Assembly (NCBI GenBank): GCA_965229785.1
Contig: CBDDJS010000001.1
Location: forward strand, 868,001-932,000
Origin: JAWPMT01 sp965229785
GTDB taxonomy: Bacteria; Bacteroidota; Bacteroidia; Cytophagales; Cyclobacteriaceae
Direction of reading: 5' to 3'
Length of the DNA: 64,000 bases
The notes below the pieces were generated by a model. The model saw only the letters and a list, made by a program, of their open reading frames with translations, was not told the origin of the DNA and did no database searches. Numbering within the stretch: position 1 is the first letter of the stretch; the number at the start of each line of letters is the position of its first letter. The translations under genes were made by a program, and so were the position numbers. Shown here piece by piece: positions 62,086-64,000 of the stretch.

Positions 62086-64000
62086 ATGGCCAAGAAAAAA
62101 GTACACGTTGAGGTAGGGAAAAGAAAACTGGATCTTTCCAATCTGGATAAGGTTCTTTACCCGGATGATGCCGTTCTCAAGGCAGAAGTAATCCAGTATT
62201 ACCTGAGCCTCGGGCCCACCATCCTTCGGCATTTAAAAGGTCGGCCTTTGTCGTTGGTGAGGTATCCGGATGGCATATATGGTGAGCAATTTTTTCAGAA
62301 AAACCGACCGGACTGGACCCCTGATTGGATTGATTATGTTCGATTGGGCAAAGACAGAAAAAAAGAGTACGTGGTAGCTAATGAGGAAGCCACGCTCGTA
62401 TGGTTATCCAATCTGGCCTGTCTGGAACTTCATCAGATGCATTGCATCAGTCACAATACCGAATCTCCTGATTATATCGTCTATGACCTGGATCCTCCGG
62501 AAGGATATGACTTTTTGCAACTCAAAGACATAGCTTTTCATTTGAAAGAACATTTGGAAAGACATGGTTATCATGTTTTTGTAAAAACAACAGGTGGTAA
62601 GGGATTGCATTTGGTCACACCAGTGGCCATTCGGTATTCCTTTGAAGAGTGCTTCCAGGCAGCAAAGTCACTGGCAGCTTCCTTTTTGGAAAAGAATAGT
62701 CAAACCACACTGCACATCAAGAAAGAAGCTCGAAAAGGAAGGGTTTTGGTGGATATTTATCGGAACCGCCCGTCGCAAACCATAGTCAGTGCTTATAGCC
62801 TGCGAGGAAAAGTCGGAGCGACGGCCAGTGCACCCATTACCTGGGAGTATTTGCAGGGCTTGAATACTACCGCTGAAATGAATATTCTGACGGTCCCTCA
62901 ATTGGTGGAGGAGGAAGGAGATGCGTGGGAATCAATCCGGGCATGGGCTATACCCATTCATACCGACAAACGGGCAATCGTGGAGAAAACCCATCCTCCT
63001 CACGATAAAAGGAAAACCACCGAACAACTACAGGAGTATGAGAAAAAGCGAGATTTTAATAAGACCCCAGAACCAGATATTGTTGGCGAAGAAAGTGCAG
63101 GAAGTCGTTTTGTGATTCAGAGACACCATGCTTCCCATCTGCATTATGACCTGAGATTGGAGCAGGAAGGGACACTCAAATCCTGGGCGATCCCTAGAGG
63201 TATGCCTCCGGAACCCGGTGTAAAAAGATTAGCGGTTCAAACAGAAGACCACCCTTTGAAATACTTATCTTTCGAGGGCGAGATCCCAAAGGGTGAATAT
63301 GGGGGTGGAATGATGTGGGTCTATGCTTCCGGAACGTACGAAATCACTAAAGAAAAGAAAAACGGTTTTTACTTTCGTCTTAGTAGCAGGACTTTCAATG
63401 CAGAATACCGCATGCACTTGATGAAGGGAAAGGAATGGTTGCTGGAACGCGTAGACAAACCTCAAAAAGACTTCCTTGGAACAGCAATTAAACCTATGTT
63501 AGCCGGTTCAGTCAAAAAACCACCAACAGGGGACTATCTGCACGAGGTGAAATGGGATGGTATCCGGGCCATGATTACCTTGAATGAAGGTGAATTAACG
63601 ATTCGTAGCCGTAACATGAACATCATCACGGAGCAATTTCCCGAATTGAATGTTCCGGAAGAAGCATTCCGCATCAATAATGCCGTATTTGACGCGGAAA
63701 TTGTTTGCCTTGACGAGCATGGGCGCGCAGACTTTAAGAAAGTGATTCGGCGGCTCATGTCGAAAAAGAACTTTGATTCGTTGAGTAGGAGGAATCCTGC
63801 CTATTGCTACTTGTTTGATTGTCTTTATATGGATGGTAAGCAATTGACCCAGGAACCTTTGCTGAGGAGAAGAGAATGGCTTAAAGATTCGGTGAGAAAA
63901 GACAGTAACTATCGGATATCAGAAGTAGTAGAGGACGGGGAAGCATTGTTTGAAGCTGCAAAACAATTGGGGGTGGAAGGGATCATCTCTAAAGAGCCTT
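62086..64000 (+). CDS. ligD: DNA ligase D (polymerase-phosphoesterase-ligase order), 3' end cut by window
   Basis: 638 codons visible from the ATG at 62086. Domain 1 (about 1-300) is the polymerase/primase domain with YIVYDLDPP (metal site), KTTGGKGLHLVTPV and RKGRVLVDIYRN. Domain 2 (about 335-470) is the 3'-phosphoesterase with RHHASHLHYDLRLEQEGTLK. Domain 3 begins about 480 with the nucleotidyl-Lys in HEVKWDGIRAM, and later FDAEIVCLD and EGIISKEP, where the window ends. LigD with Ku repairs double-strand breaks (NHEJ). No ku gene is in this window. Confidence 0.95.
   Translation, partial: MAKKKVHVEVGKRKLDLSNLDKVLYPDDAVLKAEVIQYYLSLGPTILRHLKGRPLSLVRYPDGIYGEQFFQKNRPDWTPDWIDYVRLGKDRKKEYVVANEEATLVWLSNLACLELHQMHCISHNTESPDYIVYDLDPPEGYDFLQLKDIAFHLKEHLERHGYHVFVKTTGGKGLHLVTPVAIRYSFEECFQAAKSLAASFLEKNSQTTLHIKKEARKGRVLVDIYRNRPSQTIVSAYSLRGKVGATASAPITWEYLQGLNTTAEMNILTVPQLVEEEGDAWESIRAWAIPIHTDKRAIVEKTHPPHDKRKTTEQLQEYEKKRDFNKTPEPDIVGEESAGSRFVIQRHHASHLHYDLRLEQEGTLKSWAIPRGMPPEPGVKRLAVQTEDHPLKYLSFEGEIPKGEYGGGMMWVYASGTYEITKEKKNGFYFRLSSRTFNAEYRMHLMKGKEWLLERVDKPQKDFLGTAIKPMLAGSVKKPPTGDYLHEVKWDGIRAMITLNEGELTIRSRNMNIITEQFPELNVPEEAFRINNAVFDAEIVCLDEHGRADFKKVIRRLMSKKNFDSLSRRNPAYCYLFDCLYMDGKQLTQEPLLRRREWLKDSVRKDSNYRISEVVEDGEALFEAAKQLGVEGIISKEP

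Noticed and set aside
1..64000. CRISPR arrays, insertion sequences, phage genes, rRNA
   Set aside because: No direct-repeat arrays, transposase motifs, integrases or rRNA sequence were seen.

Overview
The window looks like a chromosome segment of a Bacteroidota bacterium, probably a marine member of the Cytophagales. The indications are a secreted metalloprotease with a type IX secretion C-terminal signal, a DUF4249 lipoprotein, FecI/FecR-type sigma and anti-sigma genes with an STN-domain protein, an ExbB-ExbD-TonB set, LytTR signalling, a Bacteroidota-style Mrp and a futalosine-independent menaquinone (men) pathway. No rRNA, tRNA, CRISPR array, insertion sequence or prophage is visible. Both ends cut genes: a large membrane-anchored AsmA-like protein at 1 and a DNA ligase D at 64000.

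Layout. 1-7.0 kb (minus): AsmA-like protein, M43 metalloprotease, Nfu scaffold and Mrp ATPase. 7.1-9.9 kb (minus): a tightly overlapping operon of NTF2-like protein, DOMON protein, LytS-type kinase and LytTR regulator. 10-16.5 kb: GNAT acetyltransferase, a long isocitrate dehydrogenase with NAD-type residues, a small C2-like protein, a GPH sugar symporter, a peroxiredoxin fused to a cold-shock domain, and DNA polymerase III delta. 16.5-28.6 kb (plus): envelope block with a TPR giant and beta-barrel pair, an acidic SPOR protein, ExbB/ExbD/TonB, FolC, TrmB, three FKBP lipoproteins (four FKBP domains) and a 66-residue protein. 28.6-33.4 kb: DUF4249 lipoprotein, class III adenylate cyclase, glyoxalase-like protein, Crp/Fnr regulator and DUF5996 protein. 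33.5-38.3 kb: a glycan or lipid-sugar locus (methyltransferase, HpcH-like aldolase, GT2, SDR epimerase with an unusual active site, GT-C-like membrane protein). 38.3-39.8 kb (minus): an ECF sigma factor with three small membrane proteins, one of them a 46-residue His-rich peptide. 40-41.8 kb: an AT-rich orphan Hsp70-like gene followed by REP-like palindromes. 41.8-47.8 kb (minus): glutamate synthase gltD/gltB behind a 621-bp AT-rich leader region. 48.4-52.6 kb (plus): AraC regulator, diheme cytochrome c and an iorA/iorB molybdenum hydroxylase. 52.8-60.8 kb: menaquinone genes (menE, menD, menF, DHNA-CoA thioesterase candidate) split by an oppositely oriented sigma-STN-FecR cassette. 60.9-64 kb: phosphoglycerate-mutase-like phosphatase, RRM RNA-binding protein and ligD.

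The best candidates for undescribed biology are the orphan Hsp70 with a signalling-like N-terminus in a low-GC island, the ECF sigma plus three-membrane-peptide cassette, the receptor-less sigma-STN-FecR cassette inside the men genes, and the peroxiredoxin/cold-shock fusion. Family names come from recognising motifs in the translations. No database search was possible.
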